Source: Enterobacter sp. RHBSTW-00994 (GTDB lineage Bacteria; Pseudomonadota; Gammaproteobacteria; Enterobacterales; Enterobacteriaceae). Taken from it: a stretch of 64,000 bases of DNA. Under the pieces are notes generated by a model. That model was not told where the DNA came from. It ran no database searches and saw nothing but the letters and a program-made list of their open reading frames with translations. The stretch spans positions 1,320,588 to 1,384,587 of the forward strand of contig NZ_CP056199.1 of the NCBI RefSeq assembly GCF_013782625.1. The letters are read 5' to 3'. A program made the translations under genes and the position numbers. Positions 29,184 through 37,936 of this stretch are shown one piece after another (the stretch's first letter is position 1; each line of letters opens with the position of its first letter).

Positions 29184-29197
29184 TGAGAGGTGCTTAA

Positions 29198-29854
29198 GTG
29201 CAGCGAGCGCGTTGTTATCTACTCGGTGAAACAGCGGTGGTTCTTGAACTTGAACCTCCGGTTACGTTGGCGACGCAAAAGCGTATCTGGCGGCTGACCC
29301 AGCGACTGGCAGATATCCCGGAAGTGGTGGAAGCCATTCCGGGCATGAATAACATCACGGTGGTGCTTCGCAATCCACATTCGCTGGCGCTGGATGCTAT
29401 CGAGCGTTTACAACGCTGGTGGGAGGAGAGTGAAGCCCTGGAGCCAGATTCCCGGGCAATTGATATTCCGGTTGTCTATGGCGGTAGGGGGGGGCCTGAT
29501 TTATCCGTTGTGGCGCAACACTGTGGTTTAACGGAAAAGCAGGTTGTGGAGCGTCATGCTTCGGTGGATTACGTTGTCTGGTTTGTGGGGTTCCAGCCAG
29601 GTTTTCCCTATCTTGGGGGCCTGTCGCCAGAGCTGCATACGCCACGTCGGGCTGAACCTCGCGTGAGCGTCCCGGCGGGCACTGTCGCTATTGGGGGGGG
29701 GCAAACCGGCATCTATCCACTTGCCTCTCCGGGGGGCTGGCAGCTTATCGGACACACCTCCGTCCCGCTGTTTGAACCCGGACGCGACTCGCCCATTCTG
29801 CTTCAACCGGGCGATACTTTGCGCTTTATCCCGCAAAAGGAGGGGGTATGTTGA
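29198..29854 (+). CDS. pxpB: 5-oxoprolinase subunit B
   Basis: Part of the ATP-dependent PxpABC 5-oxoprolinase, which opens the spontaneous damage product 5-oxoproline to glutamate. The start is GTG at 29198 after GAGAGGTGCTTAA, giving [16 protein letters not shown] and 218 residues as in E. coli. It belongs to the KipI/allophanate-hydrolase subunit 1 family ([28 protein letters not shown]). It overlaps pxpC by 7 bp. Older name ybgJ. Confidence 0.95.
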   Translation: MQRARCYLLGETAVVLELEPPVTLATQKRIWRLTQRLADIPEVVEAIPGMNNITVVLRNPHSLALDAIERLQRWWEESEALEPDSRAIDIPVVYGGRGGPDLSVVAQHCGLTEKQVVERHASVDYVVWFVGFQPGFPYLGGLSPELHTPRRAEPRVSVPAGTVAIGGGQTGIYPLASPGGWQLIGHTSVPLFEPGRDSPILLQPGDTLRFIPQKEGVC

Positions 29855-30780
29855 AGCTTATCCGTGCAGGTTTATATACCTCCGTCCAGGATGCCGGGCG
29901 GTTTGGCTTGCGCCAGGCCGGGGTGAGTTACTGCGGTGCACTTGATCGACCTGCGCTTGAGATTGCGAATGTGCTGGTGGGGAATCCTGCAAATTCAGCC
30001 GCTCTGGAGATCACACTCGGACAATGTATTATCGAGTTCAGCCAGGAGACCTGGTTTGCTCTGACCGGAGCAGGCTGTGAAGCCACGCTGGATGGAAAAG
30101 CGGTCTGGACGGGCTGGCGTTTGCGCGCGAAAGCCGGTCAACAGTTAAGCCTTAAACGGCCACGACATGGCGTTCGTAGCTACCTGGCTGTCGCCGGAGG
30201 AATTGATGTCCCTGACGTTATGGGATCGTCCAGCACCGACACGAAAGCAGGGATTGGCGGGCACGAGGGACGGTTGTTGCGTGACGGCGACTGTCTTGCC
30301 GTTCATCCCTCTTCACGCCATTTTTCGACCACTCAGGGTGTGAAGCAACTGCTCTGGGGAAACCGTATCCGCGCTTTACCGGGGCCTGAATATCAGGAAT
30401 TCGACGAGGTTTCCCAGGAGAGTTTCTGGCGTTCTCCGTGGCACATCAGCCCGCAAAGTAACCGCATGGGCTATCGGTTGCAGGGACAACCTCTGGTGCG
30501 AACAACCGACAGAGAACTGGTATCGCACGGCTTGTTGCCGGGCGTGGTGCAGGTTCCACACAACGGGCAACCTATCGTGCTGATGAATGATGCCCAGACG
30601 ACCGGTGGCTATCCGCGTATTGCCTGCATTATTGAAGCGGATCGTTACCATCTGGCGCAAATTCCCTTGGGACAACCGATTCACTTTGTGCAGTGTTCGC
30701 TGGAAGAGGCGCTAAAAGCGCGGCAGGACCAGCAGCGCTACCTGGAACAACTGGCATGGCGACTCGATGGTAAAGATTGA
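29848..30780 (+). CDS. pxpC: 5-oxoprolinase subunit C
   Basis: KipA/allophanate-hydrolase subunit 2 family partner of PxpB. The 310-residue product starts [18 protein letters not shown], the standard family opening, followed by [17 protein letters not shown] and a C-terminal [12 protein letters not shown] segment. The start lies within the end of pxpB (7-bp overlap) and the end overlaps pxpA by 14 bp, indicating tight coupling. Older name ybgK. Confidence 0.95.
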   Translation: MLKLIRAGLYTSVQDAGRFGLRQAGVSYCGALDRPALEIANVLVGNPANSAALEITLGQCIIEFSQETWFALTGAGCEATLDGKAVWTGWRLRAKAGQQLSLKRPRHGVRSYLAVAGGIDVPDVMGSSSTDTKAGIGGHEGRLLRDGDCLAVHPSSRHFSTTQGVKQLLWGNRIRALPGPEYQEFDEVSQESFWRSPWHISPQSNRMGYRLQGQPLVRTTDRELVSHGLLPGVVQVPHNGQPIVLMNDAQTTGGYPRIACIIEADRYHLAQIPLGQPIHFVQCSLEEALKARQDQQRYLEQLAWRLDGKD

Positions 30781-31504
30781 CTTAAATGCCGATCTCGGCG
30801 AGGGCGGAAACGTCGATGCTGAACTGATGACGCTGGTCTCATCGGTCAATATTGCCTGCGGTTTTCATGCAGGCGATGCGCAAACCATGCTGGTGAGCGT
30901 GCGTGAGGCCCTCAGGAATGGGGTGGCGATTGGTGCGCACCCGGGGTTCCCGGACAGGGAAAACGTTGGGCGAACCGCAATGAATTTACCTCCGGAGACC
31001 GTTTATGCCCAGACGCTGTATCAGATTGGCGCACTGGCGGCGATTGTCCATTCGCAGCAGGGCGTGATGCGTCATGTGAAACCTCACGGCATGCTCTATA
31101 ACCAGGCGGCGAAGGAGCCTGAACTGGCCGACGCCATCGCCCGTGCGGTACGGGACTGCAATCCGCACCTTATTCTGGTTGGCCTGGCTGGAAGTGAGCT
31201 TATCCGGGCGGGGCAGCGTCTGGGATTAGCCACCCGACAAGAAGTGTTTGCCGACAGGGGGTATCTGCGTGACGGTAGTCTGGTCCCCCGCACGCAACCG
31301 GGGGCATTGATTACGGATGAACAGCAGGCACTGGCGCAGACGCTGGTCATGGTGCGTGATGGCCGGGTCAATACCGTTGACGGTGGCCAGGCAAAGGTAC
31401 AGGCTGAAACGGTGTGTTTGCACGGTGATGGTGAGCATGCGCTGCTGTTTGCACGTCGATTGCGGGATGCATTCACTGCACACCACATTCTCATCAGCGC
31501 CTGA
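30767..31504 (+). CDS. pxpA: 5-oxoprolinase subunit A
   Basis: LamB/YcsF-family subunit of 5-oxoprolinase. The 245-residue product begins [14 protein letters not shown] and contains [28 protein letters not shown] and EVFADRGY, the conserved residues of the family. The start overlaps the pxpC 3' end by 14 bp. nei follows after 23 bp. Older name ybgL. Confidence 0.95.
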   Translation: MVKIDLNADLGEGGNVDAELMTLVSSVNIACGFHAGDAQTMLVSVREALRNGVAIGAHPGFPDRENVGRTAMNLPPETVYAQTLYQIGALAAIVHSQQGVMRHVKPHGMLYNQAAKEPELADAIARAVRDCNPHLILVGLAGSELIRAGQRLGLATRQEVFADRGYLRDGSLVPRTQPGALITDEQQALAQTLVMVRDGRVNTVDGGQAKVQAETVCLHGDGEHALLFARRLRDAFTAHHILISA

Positions 31505-31527
31505 AAGTAACGAAAAAGGATAATGAG

Positions 31528-32319
31528 ATGCCAGAAGGTCCGGAGATCCGCCGTGCTGCGGATAGCCTGGAGGCGGCGATAAAAGGTAAGCCACTGACGG
31601 ATGTCTGGTTTGCTTTTCCTCAGTTGAAACCGTTTGAACCGGAATTAGTCGGACAGACGGTGACTCATATTGAAACGCGGGGCAAGGCGCTGCTCACGCA
31701 TTTTTCCCATAACCTCACGTTATATAGCCATAACCAGCTTTATGGTGTCTGGCGAGTTGTTAATGCAGGTGAGCATTTACAAACTACACGGGTATTGCGG
31801 GTCAGGTTGCAAACGGCTGATAAAGCTATTCTGCTCTACAGTGCATCGGATATTGAGATGTTAACGCCGGAGCAACTGCTTACTCACCCATTTCTTCAGC
31901 GAGTGGGCCCGGATGTACTGGATTTGCGCCTGACGGCGAGTGATGTTAAAGCCAGATTATTATCCCGAAAATTTCGTAATAGACAGTTTTCGGGTCTGTT
32001 GCTCGATCAGGCATTTTTGGCCGGACTGGGAAACTATCTGCGCGTGGAGATCCTCTGGGAAGTGGGGCTGGCGGCGCAGCATAAAGCCTCTGAGCTTAGC
32101 GATGGCCAGCTTGATGCCCTGTCTCGCGCACTGCTGGCGATCCCGCGCTTGTCCTACAACACGCGAGGCGTGGTGGATGACAATAAACATCATGGTGCAT
32201 TGTTCCGGTTCAAGGTGTTTCATCGCGATGGCGACGCGTGTGAGCGATGCGGCGGGATGATTGAAAAGACAATGCTCTCATCAAGACCATTTTACTGGTG
32301 TCCACATTGTCAGACATAA
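31528..32319 (+). CDS. nei: Endonuclease VIII DNA glycosylase/AP lyase
   Basis: Removes oxidised pyrimidines in base-excision repair. The 263-residue product starts [17 protein letters not shown], where Pro2 is the catalytic imine-forming residue and Glu3 the proton donor. It has the H2TH region ([15 protein letters not shown]) and a C-terminal zinc finger (CERCGG...WCPHC). Coding starts 23 bp after pxpA with ribosome site AAAAGGA, so it is likely the last gene of the ybgI-pxp operon. Confidence 0.97.
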   Translation: MPEGPEIRRAADSLEAAIKGKPLTDVWFAFPQLKPFEPELVGQTVTHIETRGKALLTHFSHNLTLYSHNQLYGVWRVVNAGEHLQTTRVLRVRLQTADKAILLYSASDIEMLTPEQLLTHPFLQRVGPDVLDLRLTASDVKARLLSRKFRNRQFSGLLLDQAFLAGLGNYLRVEILWEVGLAAQHKASELSDGQLDALSRALLAIPRLSYNTRGVVDDNKHHGALFRFKVFHRDGDACERCGGMIEKTMLSSRPFYWCPHCQT

Positions 32320-32345
32320 AAAAGTCGGGTGGCGAGGTAAAAGCA

Positions 32346-32371
32346 AAACGGTAACCCGAGGGTTACCGTTT
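32346..32371 (-). terminator. Hairpin between convergent nei and gltA
   Basis: AAACGGTAACCC-GA-GGGTTACCGTTT, with 12-bp perfect arms. On the minus strand it is followed by TTTTGCTTTTA, fitting a gltA terminator; on the plus strand only TTTG follows, so it may act weakly in both directions. Confidence 0.65.
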
Positions 32372-32383
32372 GTAATGTTTTCA

Positions 32384-32402
32384 CCCTCTCTCACGGGAGA
32401 GG
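32384..32402. repeat. Short GC-rich inverted repeat (CCTCTC/GAGAGG type)
   Basis: CCCTCTCTCACGGGAGAGG is one of three similar small palindromes of the window; others lie at about 12888-12913 and 37620-37648. They look like short enterobacterial intergenic repeats. Confidence 0.5.
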
Positions 32403-32436
32403 AGCGGGCGAGGCATCAGGCCACACCCAACATCTT

Positions 32437-33720
32437 TTAGCGCTTGATATCAGACTTGAAATCACGCTGTTCGTAGCCGGTATACAGCTGACGAGGACGC
32501 GCGATTTTCATGCCGTCGGTGTGCATTTCGTTCCAGTGCGCAATCCAGCCTACAGTTCGGGCCATCGCGAAGATGACGGTGAACATGGATGACGGAATGC
32601 CCATCGCTTTCAGAATAATGCCAGAGTAGAAATCGACGTTCGGGTAGAGTTTCTTCTCGATGAAGTACGGGTCGTTCAGCGCGATATGTTCCAGCTCCAT
32701 CGCCACTTCCAGCAGATCATCTTTTGTGCCCAGCTCTTTCAGTACTTCGTGGCAGGTTTCACGCATTACAGTGGCGCGTGGGTCATAGTTTTTGTAAACA
32801 CGGTGACCAAAGCCCATCAGACGGAAGGAGTCATTCTTGTCTTTCGCGCGACGCACGAATTCCGGAATGTGCTCAACGGAGCTGATCTCTTCCAGCATCT
32901 TCAGTGCCGCTTCGTTCGCGCCACCGTGTGCTGGCCCCCACAGGGAGGCGATACCCGCGGCGATACAGGCGAACGGGTTTGCGCCTGAGGAGCCTGCGGT
33001 ACGGACAGTGGAGGTCGAGGCGTTTTGCTCATGGTCGGCGTGCAGGATCAGAATACGGTCCATTGCACGTTCCAGAACAGGGTTGACGACGTACTCTTCA
33101 CACGGCGTGGAGAACATCATACGCAGGAAGTTTCCAGCGTAGGAAAGGTCATTGCGCGGGTAAACAAATGGTTGGCCGATAGAGTACTTGTAACACATCG
33201 CTGCCATGGTTGGCATTTTGGAGAGCAGACGGAATGCTGCGATATCACGATGACGTTGGTTATTCACGTCCAGAGAATCGTGATAAAACGCTGCCAGCGC
33301 ACCGGTAATTCCACACATCACGGCCATCGGATGTGAGTCACGACGGAATGCATGGAACAGACGGGTAATCTGCTCATGAATCATAGTGTGGCGCGTGACG
33401 GTCGTTCTGAACTCATCGTATTGTTCCTGCGTCGGTTTTTCACCGTTCAGCAGGATGTAGCACACTTCCAGATAGTTGGATTCAGTGGCTAACTGATCGA
33501 TGGGGAAACCGCGGTGCAGCAGGATGCCTTCGTCACCGTCAATGAAGGTGATTTTGGATTCGCAAGATGCGGTGGAGGTGAAACCTGGGTCAAAGGTAAA
33601 TACACCTTTTGAACCCAGCGTACGGATATCAATAACATCTTGACCGAGCGTGCCTTTTAGCACATCCAGTTCAACAGCAGTGTCACCATTTAAGGTGATC
33701 TTTGCCTTTGTATCAGCCAT
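32437..33720 (-). CDS. gltA: Citrate synthase (type II, hexameric)
   Basis: Condenses oxaloacetate and acetyl-CoA at the entry to the TCA cycle; the type II enzyme is inhibited by NADH. The 427-residue product begins [18 protein letters not shown]. Active-site segments are [13 protein letters not shown] (His about 264), [13 protein letters not shown] (His about 305) and [10 protein letters not shown] (catalytic Asp about 362 just before it). Gene size and N-terminal extension fit the NADH-sensitive Gram-negative type. It is divergent from sdhC across about 660 bp. Confidence 0.98.
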   Translation of the reverse strand: MADTKAKITLNGDTAVELDVLKGTLGQDVIDIRTLGSKGVFTFDPGFTSTASCESKITFIDGDEGILLHRGFPIDQLATESNYLEVCYILLNGEKPTQEQYDEFRTTVTRHTMIHEQITRLFHAFRRDSHPMAVMCGITGALAAFYHDSLDVNNQRHRDIAAFRLLSKMPTMAAMCYKYSIGQPFVYPRNDLSYAGNFLRMMFSTPCEEYVVNPVLERAMDRILILHADHEQNASTSTVRTAGSSGANPFACIAAGIASLWGPAHGGANEAALKMLEEISSVEHIPEFVRRAKDKNDSFRLMGFGHRVYKNYDPRATVMRETCHEVLKELGTKDDLLEVAMELEHIALNDPYFIEKKLYPNVDFYSGIILKAMGIPSSMFTVIFAMARTVGWIAHWNEMHTDGMKIARPRQLYTGYEQRDFKSDIKR

Positions 33721-34125
33721 TTACGGTCTCCTTAGCGCCTTATTGCTTAAGACTGCTAAAACACCAGTGTTTGGATTTGCATTCAGCTGTTAATCACCGT
33801 TACCAGTTTGTTATTTGGCTTACCGCTCAGCTCACGAGGAGAAACCAGGGTACAGAGCTATGGCGCCTTGCAGGTAAACGGATGAAAAATCAGAGAAACA
33901 ACAGCAAATCAGTGTCTTCGCAGTCCGAATTATTCAAACCTGTATATCACTAATAACTGTCCTGATAACTTCGGTCAATACCATCACACTGTTACATAAC
34001 TAATTGTCAGGTGAAAGAGAGACCTCATAACTTTTGCGCATTATATGCCTTTTCTGCTGATGTTTGTAACAATATTGTTTAACATTTGTCAAATCAGATG
34101 ATTAAAATTTAAAAAGATGTTGTTA

Positions 34126-34143
34126 TCGTGACTCTGATCACTG
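34126..34143. promoter_or_regulatory. Probable CRP site upstream of sdhC
   Basis: GTGA-CTCTGA-TCAC is a symmetrical CRP core. It lies about 80 bp before the presumed sdhC transcription start, a usual class I activation distance. Confidence 0.6.
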
Positions 34144-34179
34144 TTCCGCATAAAACCCGACAAACTGTATGTAGGTTAA

Positions 34180-34208
34180 TTGTAATGATTTTGTGAACAT
34201 CCTATACT
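34180..34208 (+). promoter_or_regulatory. sdhC promoter
   Basis: TTGTAA (-35), 17-bp spacer, TATACT (-10), in the same sequence context as the mapped E. coli sdhC promoter. Confidence 0.75.
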
Positions 34209-34382
34209 GCCGCCAGGTCTCCGGAACACCCTGCAATCCCGAGCCAACCAGCGTTGTAACGTGTCGTTTTAGCATTTGGAAGCAATGTTTTGCATGACGC
34301 GCAGTTATAGAAAAGGAACGCTGTCTGACCCGCATCGCAGCCCGGAGGATGGAATAATAAGAACAGCATGTGGGCGTTATTC

Positions 34383-34772
34383 ATGATAAGAAATGTGAAA
34401 AAACAAAGACCTGTCAATCTGGATCTCAAAACGATCCGGTTCCCTGTAACAGCAATAGCGTCCATTCTCCACCGTGTATCCGGTGTGATTACATTTGTGG
34501 CGGTGGGCATTCTGCTGTGGTTGCTGGGGACTAGCCTCTCTTCTCCTGAAGGATTCCTCCAGGCCTCTGCCATCATGAATAGCTTCTTCGTGAAATTCAT
34601 CATGTGGGGCATTCTGACTGCGCTGGCGTACCACGTTGTGGTAGGTGTTCGCCATATGCTGATGGACTTTGGTTACCTGGAAGAGACTTTCGAAGCAGGG
34701 AAACGCTCAGCGAATATTTCATTTGTGATCACTGTCGTGCTTTCACTTCTCGCAGGAGTTCTCGTATGGTAA
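34383..34772 (+). CDS. sdhC: Succinate dehydrogenase cytochrome b556 subunit
   Basis: Membrane anchor of complex II; helps form the ubiquinone and heme b sites. The ATG at 34383 gives 129 residues starting [15 protein letters not shown], as in E. coli; an ATG five codons upstream is also in frame. Three transmembrane helices are visible, with the heme-ligand His in [12 protein letters not shown] (about residue 84) and the quinone-site Ser/Arg in ILHRVSG. The gene overlaps sdhD by 7 bp and heads the long sdhCDAB-sucABCD transcription unit. Confidence 0.97.
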   Translation: MIRNVKKQRPVNLDLKTIRFPVTAIASILHRVSGVITFVAVGILLWLLGTSLSSPEGFLQASAIMNSFFVKFIMWGILTALAYHVVVGVRHMLMDFGYLEETFEAGKRSANISFVITVVLSLLAGVLVW

Positions 34773-35113
34773 GCAACGCCTCCGCATTAGGACGCAACGG
34801 CGTACATGACTTCATTCTGGTCCGCGCTACCGCCATCGTCCTCACACTTTACATCATCTACATGATCGGCTTCTTCGCGACCAGCGGCGACCTGACGTGG
34901 GAAATCTGGAGTGGTTTCTTCGGATCGGCCTTCACCAAAGTGTTCACCCTGCTGGCGCTGTTCTCCATCCTTATTCATGCCTGGATTGGCATGTGGCAGG
35001 TGTTGACCGATTACGTTAAGCCACTGGCAATTCGTTTGCCACTGCAACTGGTTATTGTGGTTGCCCTGGTGGTTTACGTTATTTATGGATTCGTTGTGGT
35101 GTGGGGTGTGTGA
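34766..35113 (+). CDS. sdhD: Succinate dehydrogenase membrane anchor subunit
   Basis: Second membrane anchor of complex II. The ATG at 34766, inside the end of sdhC, gives 115 residues starting [16 protein letters not shown]. Three hydrophobic helices are seen, with the second heme-ligand His in [18 protein letters not shown] (about residue 71) and the quinone-site Tyr just after it. The stop shares one base with the sdhA start. Confidence 0.97.
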   Translation: MVSNASALGRNGVHDFILVRATAIVLTLYIIYMIGFFATSGDLTWEIWSGFFGSAFTKVFTLLALFSILIHAWIGMWQVLTDYVKPLAIRLPLQLVIVVALVVYVIYGFVVVWGV

Positions 35114-36879
35114 TGAAACTGCCAGTCAGAGAATTTGATGCTGTTGTGATTGGTGCTGGTGGCGCAGGTATGCGCGCAGCGCTGCAAATTTCCCAGAGCG
35201 GCCAAACCTGTGCGCTGCTCTCTAAAGTATTCCCAACCCGTTCCCATACCGTATCAGCACAGGGTGGTATCACTGTTGCGCTCGGTAATACTCATGACGA
35301 TAACTGGGAATGGCATATGTATGACACGGTAAAAGGTTCCGACTATATCGGTGACCAGGACGCCATTGAATATATGTGTAAAACAGGCCCGGAAGCGATT
35401 CTTGAGCTTGACCACATGGGGCTGCCGTTCTCCCGTCTTGATGACGGCACTATTTATCAGCGTCCGTTTGGCGGGCAGTCAAAAAACTTTGGCGGCGAGC
35501 AGGCGGCACGTACTGCGGCAGCGGCTGACCGTACCGGCCACGCGCTGCTGCACACTCTGTACCAGCAGAACCTGAAAAACCACACCACTATCTTCTCTGA
35601 GTGGTACGCGCTGGATCTGGTCAAAAACGCCGATGGTGCTGTTGTCGGGTGTACTGCGCTGTGTATCGAAACCGGTGAAGTGGTTTACTTCAAAGCCCGC
35701 GCAACTGTGCTGGCAACCGGTGGTGCAGGCCGTATTTATCAGTCCACCACTAACGCCCACATCAACACGGGTGATGGCGTTGGCATGGCTATTCGTGCTG
35801 GCGTTCCGGTGCAGGATATGGAGATGTGGCAGTTCCACCCAACCGGAATTGCCGGCGCGGGTGTTCTGGTGACAGAAGGCTGTCGTGGTGAAGGTGGCTA
35901 CCTGCTGAACAAACACGGTGAACGCTTCATGGAGCGTTATGCCCCGAATGCGAAAGACCTGGCGGGTCGTGACGTGGTGGCGCGTTCCATCATGATCGAA
36001 ATCCGTGAAGGCCGCGGTTGTGATGGCCCGTGGGGCCCGCACGCTAAACTGAAACTTGATCATCTGGGTAAAGAGGTTCTGGAGTCTCGCCTGCCGGGTA
36101 TTCTGGAGCTGTCTCGTACCTTCGCGCACGTTGACCCGGTTAAAGAACCAATTCCGGTTATCCCAACTTGTCACTATATGATGGGCGGTATTCCGACCAA
36201 AGTGACTGGTCAGGCATTGACCGTGAATGAGCAGGGTGAAGATGTGGTCATTCCTGGTTTGTTTGCGGTGGGGGAAATCGCGTGTGTCTCCGTACACGGT
36301 GCAAACCGTCTTGGCGGTAACTCTCTGCTCGACCTGGTGGTGTTTGGCCGCGCAGTGGGCTTGCATCTGCAAGAGTCGATTGCCGAGCAGGGCGTACTGC
36401 GTGATGCAACTGAGGCAGAAATTGATGCTTCTCTCGAACGCCTTAACCGCTGGAACGGCAACCGTAACGGCGAAGATCCTGTGGAAATCCGCAAAGCACT
36501 CCAGGAATGCATGCAGCACAACTTCTCGGTATTCCGTGAAGGTGATGCGATGGCAAAAGGCCTTGAGCAACTGAAAGCGATCCGTGAACGCCTGAAAAAC
36601 GCTCGTTTGGATGATACCTCCAGCGAGTTCAACACTCAGCGCGTTGAGTGCCTGGAGCTGGATAACCTGATGGAAACTGCCTATGCAACAGCAGTTTCTG
36701 CAAACTTCCGTACCGAAAGTCGTGGCGCACACAGCCGCTTTGACTTCCCGGATCGTGATGACGAAAACTGGCTGTGCCATTCCCTGTATCTGCCAGAGTC
36801 GGAATCCATGACGCGTCGCAGCGTCAATATGGAACCGAAACTGCGTCCGGCGTTCCCGCCGAAGATTCGTACTTATTAA
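35113..36879 (+). CDS. sdhA: Succinate dehydrogenase flavoprotein subunit
   Basis: Oxidises succinate to fumarate with covalently bound FAD. The ATG at 35113 (TGATGA overlap with sdhD) gives 588 residues. The dinucleotide motif is [14 protein letters not shown]; the His that carries FAD is in [10 protein letters not shown] (about residue 45). Substrate residues lie in HPTGIAGAG and in [15 protein letters not shown], and the FAD C-terminal region is [14 protein letters not shown]. sdhB follows 15 bp later. Confidence 0.98.
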   Translation: MKLPVREFDAVVIGAGGAGMRAALQISQSGQTCALLSKVFPTRSHTVSAQGGITVALGNTHDDNWEWHMYDTVKGSDYIGDQDAIEYMCKTGPEAILELDHMGLPFSRLDDGTIYQRPFGGQSKNFGGEQAARTAAAADRTGHALLHTLYQQNLKNHTTIFSEWYALDLVKNADGAVVGCTALCIETGEVVYFKARATVLATGGAGRIYQSTTNAHINTGDGVGMAIRAGVPVQDMEMWQFHPTGIAGAGVLVTEGCRGEGGYLLNKHGERFMERYAPNAKDLAGRDVVARSIMIEIREGRGCDGPWGPHAKLKLDHLGKEVLESRLPGILELSRTFAHVDPVKEPIPVIPTCHYMMGGIPTKVTGQALTVNEQGEDVVIPGLFAVGEIACVSVHGANRLGGNSLLDLVVFGRAVGLHLQESIAEQGVLRDATEAEIDASLERLNRWNGNRNGEDPVEIRKALQECMQHNFSVFREGDAMAKGLEQLKAIRERLKNARLDDTSSEFNTQRVECLELDNLMETAYATAVSANFRTESRGAHSRFDFPDRDDENWLCHSLYLPESESMTRRSVNMEPKLRPAFPPKIRTY

Positions 36880-36894
36880 TGCGGAGACAGGACA

Positions 36895-37611
36895 ATGAAA
36901 CTCGAATTCTCAGTTTATCGTTATAACCCGGATGTAGATGATGCTCCGCATATGCAGGATTACACCCTGGAAGCGGAAGAAGGCCGTGACATGATGCTGC
37001 TGGATGCGTTAATGCAGCTCAAAGAAAAAGATCCGACACTGTCGTTCCGTCGCTCTTGTCGTGAAGGGGTCTGTGGCTCGGACGGTGTGAACATGAACGG
37101 CAAAAATGGCCTGGCCTGCATCACGCCCATTTCGGCGCTGCAACGTCCTGGACAGAAAATTGTTATTCGTCCTTTGCCTGGGCTGCCTGTCGTGCGCGAT
37201 TTGGTGGTGGACATGGGGCAATTCTATGCACAATATGAGAAGATTAAGCCTTACCTGTTGAATAATGGGCAAAATCCACCCGCTCGCGAGCATTTGCAGT
37301 CGCCAGAGCAGCGTGAAAAACTCGATGGTCTGTACGAGTGTATTCTTTGTGCATGTTGCTCGACGTCCTGCCCATCGTTCTGGTGGAATCCTGACAAGTT
37401 TATCGGCCCGGCGGGCCTGCTGGCTGCCTATCGCTTCCTGATCGACAGCCGCGATACCGAAACCGATAATCGTCTGGAAGGGCTGAGTGATGCTTTCAGT
37501 GTATTCCGCTGCCATAGCATTATGAACTGCGTCAGTGTGTGTCCTAAGGGACTTAACCCGACGCGCGCCATCGGCCACATTAAGTCGATGCTGCTGCAGC
37601 GCAGTGCGTAA
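36895..37611 (+). CDS. sdhB: Succinate dehydrogenase iron-sulfur subunit
   Basis: Carries electrons from SdhA to ubiquinone through three Fe-S clusters. The 238-residue product has the 2Fe-2S cysteines in CREGVCGSDG with a later Cys, the 4Fe-4S motif CILCACCSTSCP and the 3Fe-4S/4Fe-4S motif CVSVCPKGLNPTRAI. The order matches the family. Ribosome site GGAGACAGGAC precedes the ATG. The intergenic stretch to sucA carries large inverted repeats. Confidence 0.98.
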   Translation: MKLEFSVYRYNPDVDDAPHMQDYTLEAEEGRDMMLLDALMQLKEKDPTLSFRRSCREGVCGSDGVNMNGKNGLACITPISALQRPGQKIVIRPLPGLPVVRDLVVDMGQFYAQYEKIKPYLLNNGQNPPAREHLQSPEQREKLDGLYECILCACCSTSCPSFWWNPDKFIGPAGLLAAYRFLIDSRDTETDNRLEGLSDAFSVFRCHSIMNCVSVCPKGLNPTRAIGHIKSMLLQRSA

Positions 37612-37619
37612 GTAAGCGT

Positions 37620-37648
37620 CAGTCCCCTCTCTGTCAGAGAGGGGACTG
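37620..37648. repeat. Perfect 14-bp hairpin just after sdhB
   Basis: CAGTCCCCTCTCTG, one base, then CAGAGAGGGGACTG. It begins 9 bases after the sdhB stop and lacks a T-run. It could stall 3' exonucleases and set the relative sdh and suc mRNA levels. Confidence 0.75.
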
Positions 37649-37660
37649 AATGCAGGAAAT

Positions 37661-37828
37661 CTTTAAAAACCGCCACAATGGCACATCCAGTAATCGAGGC
37701 GTTCAGAGCGAGATAAGGCGGCAACTGAGCGCATCCCCGGGAGCATAGTTCACTATGTGACAGGGGTAAGTGAAGGCAGCCAGCGATGTCGCAGCCTGAA
37801 CGAAGAAGATTAATGGCAGTTTTTAAAG
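37661..37828. repeat. ERIC-type element within a larger inverted repeat
   Basis: The centre (about 37720-37780) reads GAGCGCATCCCCGGGAGCAT ... CTATGTGACAGGGGTAAGTG, matching the core of ERIC/IRU repeats (GTGAATCCCCAGGAGCTTAC and AAGTGACTGGGGTGAGCG in the consensus I remember). Outer arms CTTTAAAAACCGCCA (37661-37675) and TGGCAGTTTTTAAAG (37814-37828) are inverted copies at 14 of 15 positions. The whole lies inside the sdh-suc transcription unit, so it is present in the mRNA. Confidence 0.75.
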
Positions 37829-37869
37829 GTTCCTTCGCGAGCCAATAAGAGCTCGCAGGTGAACCCCGG

Positions 37870-37890
37870 CACGTACACGTGGTGTACGTG
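37870..37890 (+). promoter_or_regulatory. Perfect hairpin in the sucA leader
   Basis: CACGTACAC-GTG-GTGTACGTG has 9-bp perfect arms, 46 bp before the sucA ATG. It forms a strong leader stem-loop; I recall a similar structure before E. coli sucA but know no assigned function. Confidence 0.65.
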
Positions 37891-37936
37891 GTAGTTTCTA
37901 CGGCGAAATAAGCATAAAAATGCTTAAGGGATCACG

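Larger units (their letters stand above)
33721..34382. promoter_or_regulatory. gltA-sdhC divergent regulatory region with sdhC leader
   Basis: About 660 bp without a supported ORF. It holds the gltA promoters (minus strand) and the sdhC promoter with a leader of about 170 bases (plus strand). The leader from 34209 on is nearly unchanged from the E. coli sdhC 5' UTR as I remember it (GCCGCCAGGTCTCCGGAAC onward). That leader is the target region of the sRNAs Spot 42, RyhB and RybB in E. coli. ArcA control is expected but I did not assign individual ArcA sites. Confidence 0.7.

Noticed and set aside
35479..36780. 433-codon open frame antisense to sdhA
   Set aside because: Shadow of a strongly conserved gene; composition follows the complementary codon pattern, with no ribosome site and no recognisable domain. 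The same applies to long antisense frames over nagE, sucA, sucC and kdpD.
37829..37936. Riboswitch in the sucA leader
   Set aside because: A strong hairpin is present but I recognise no ligand-binding consensus; the known sucA RNA motifs are from other proteobacteria.
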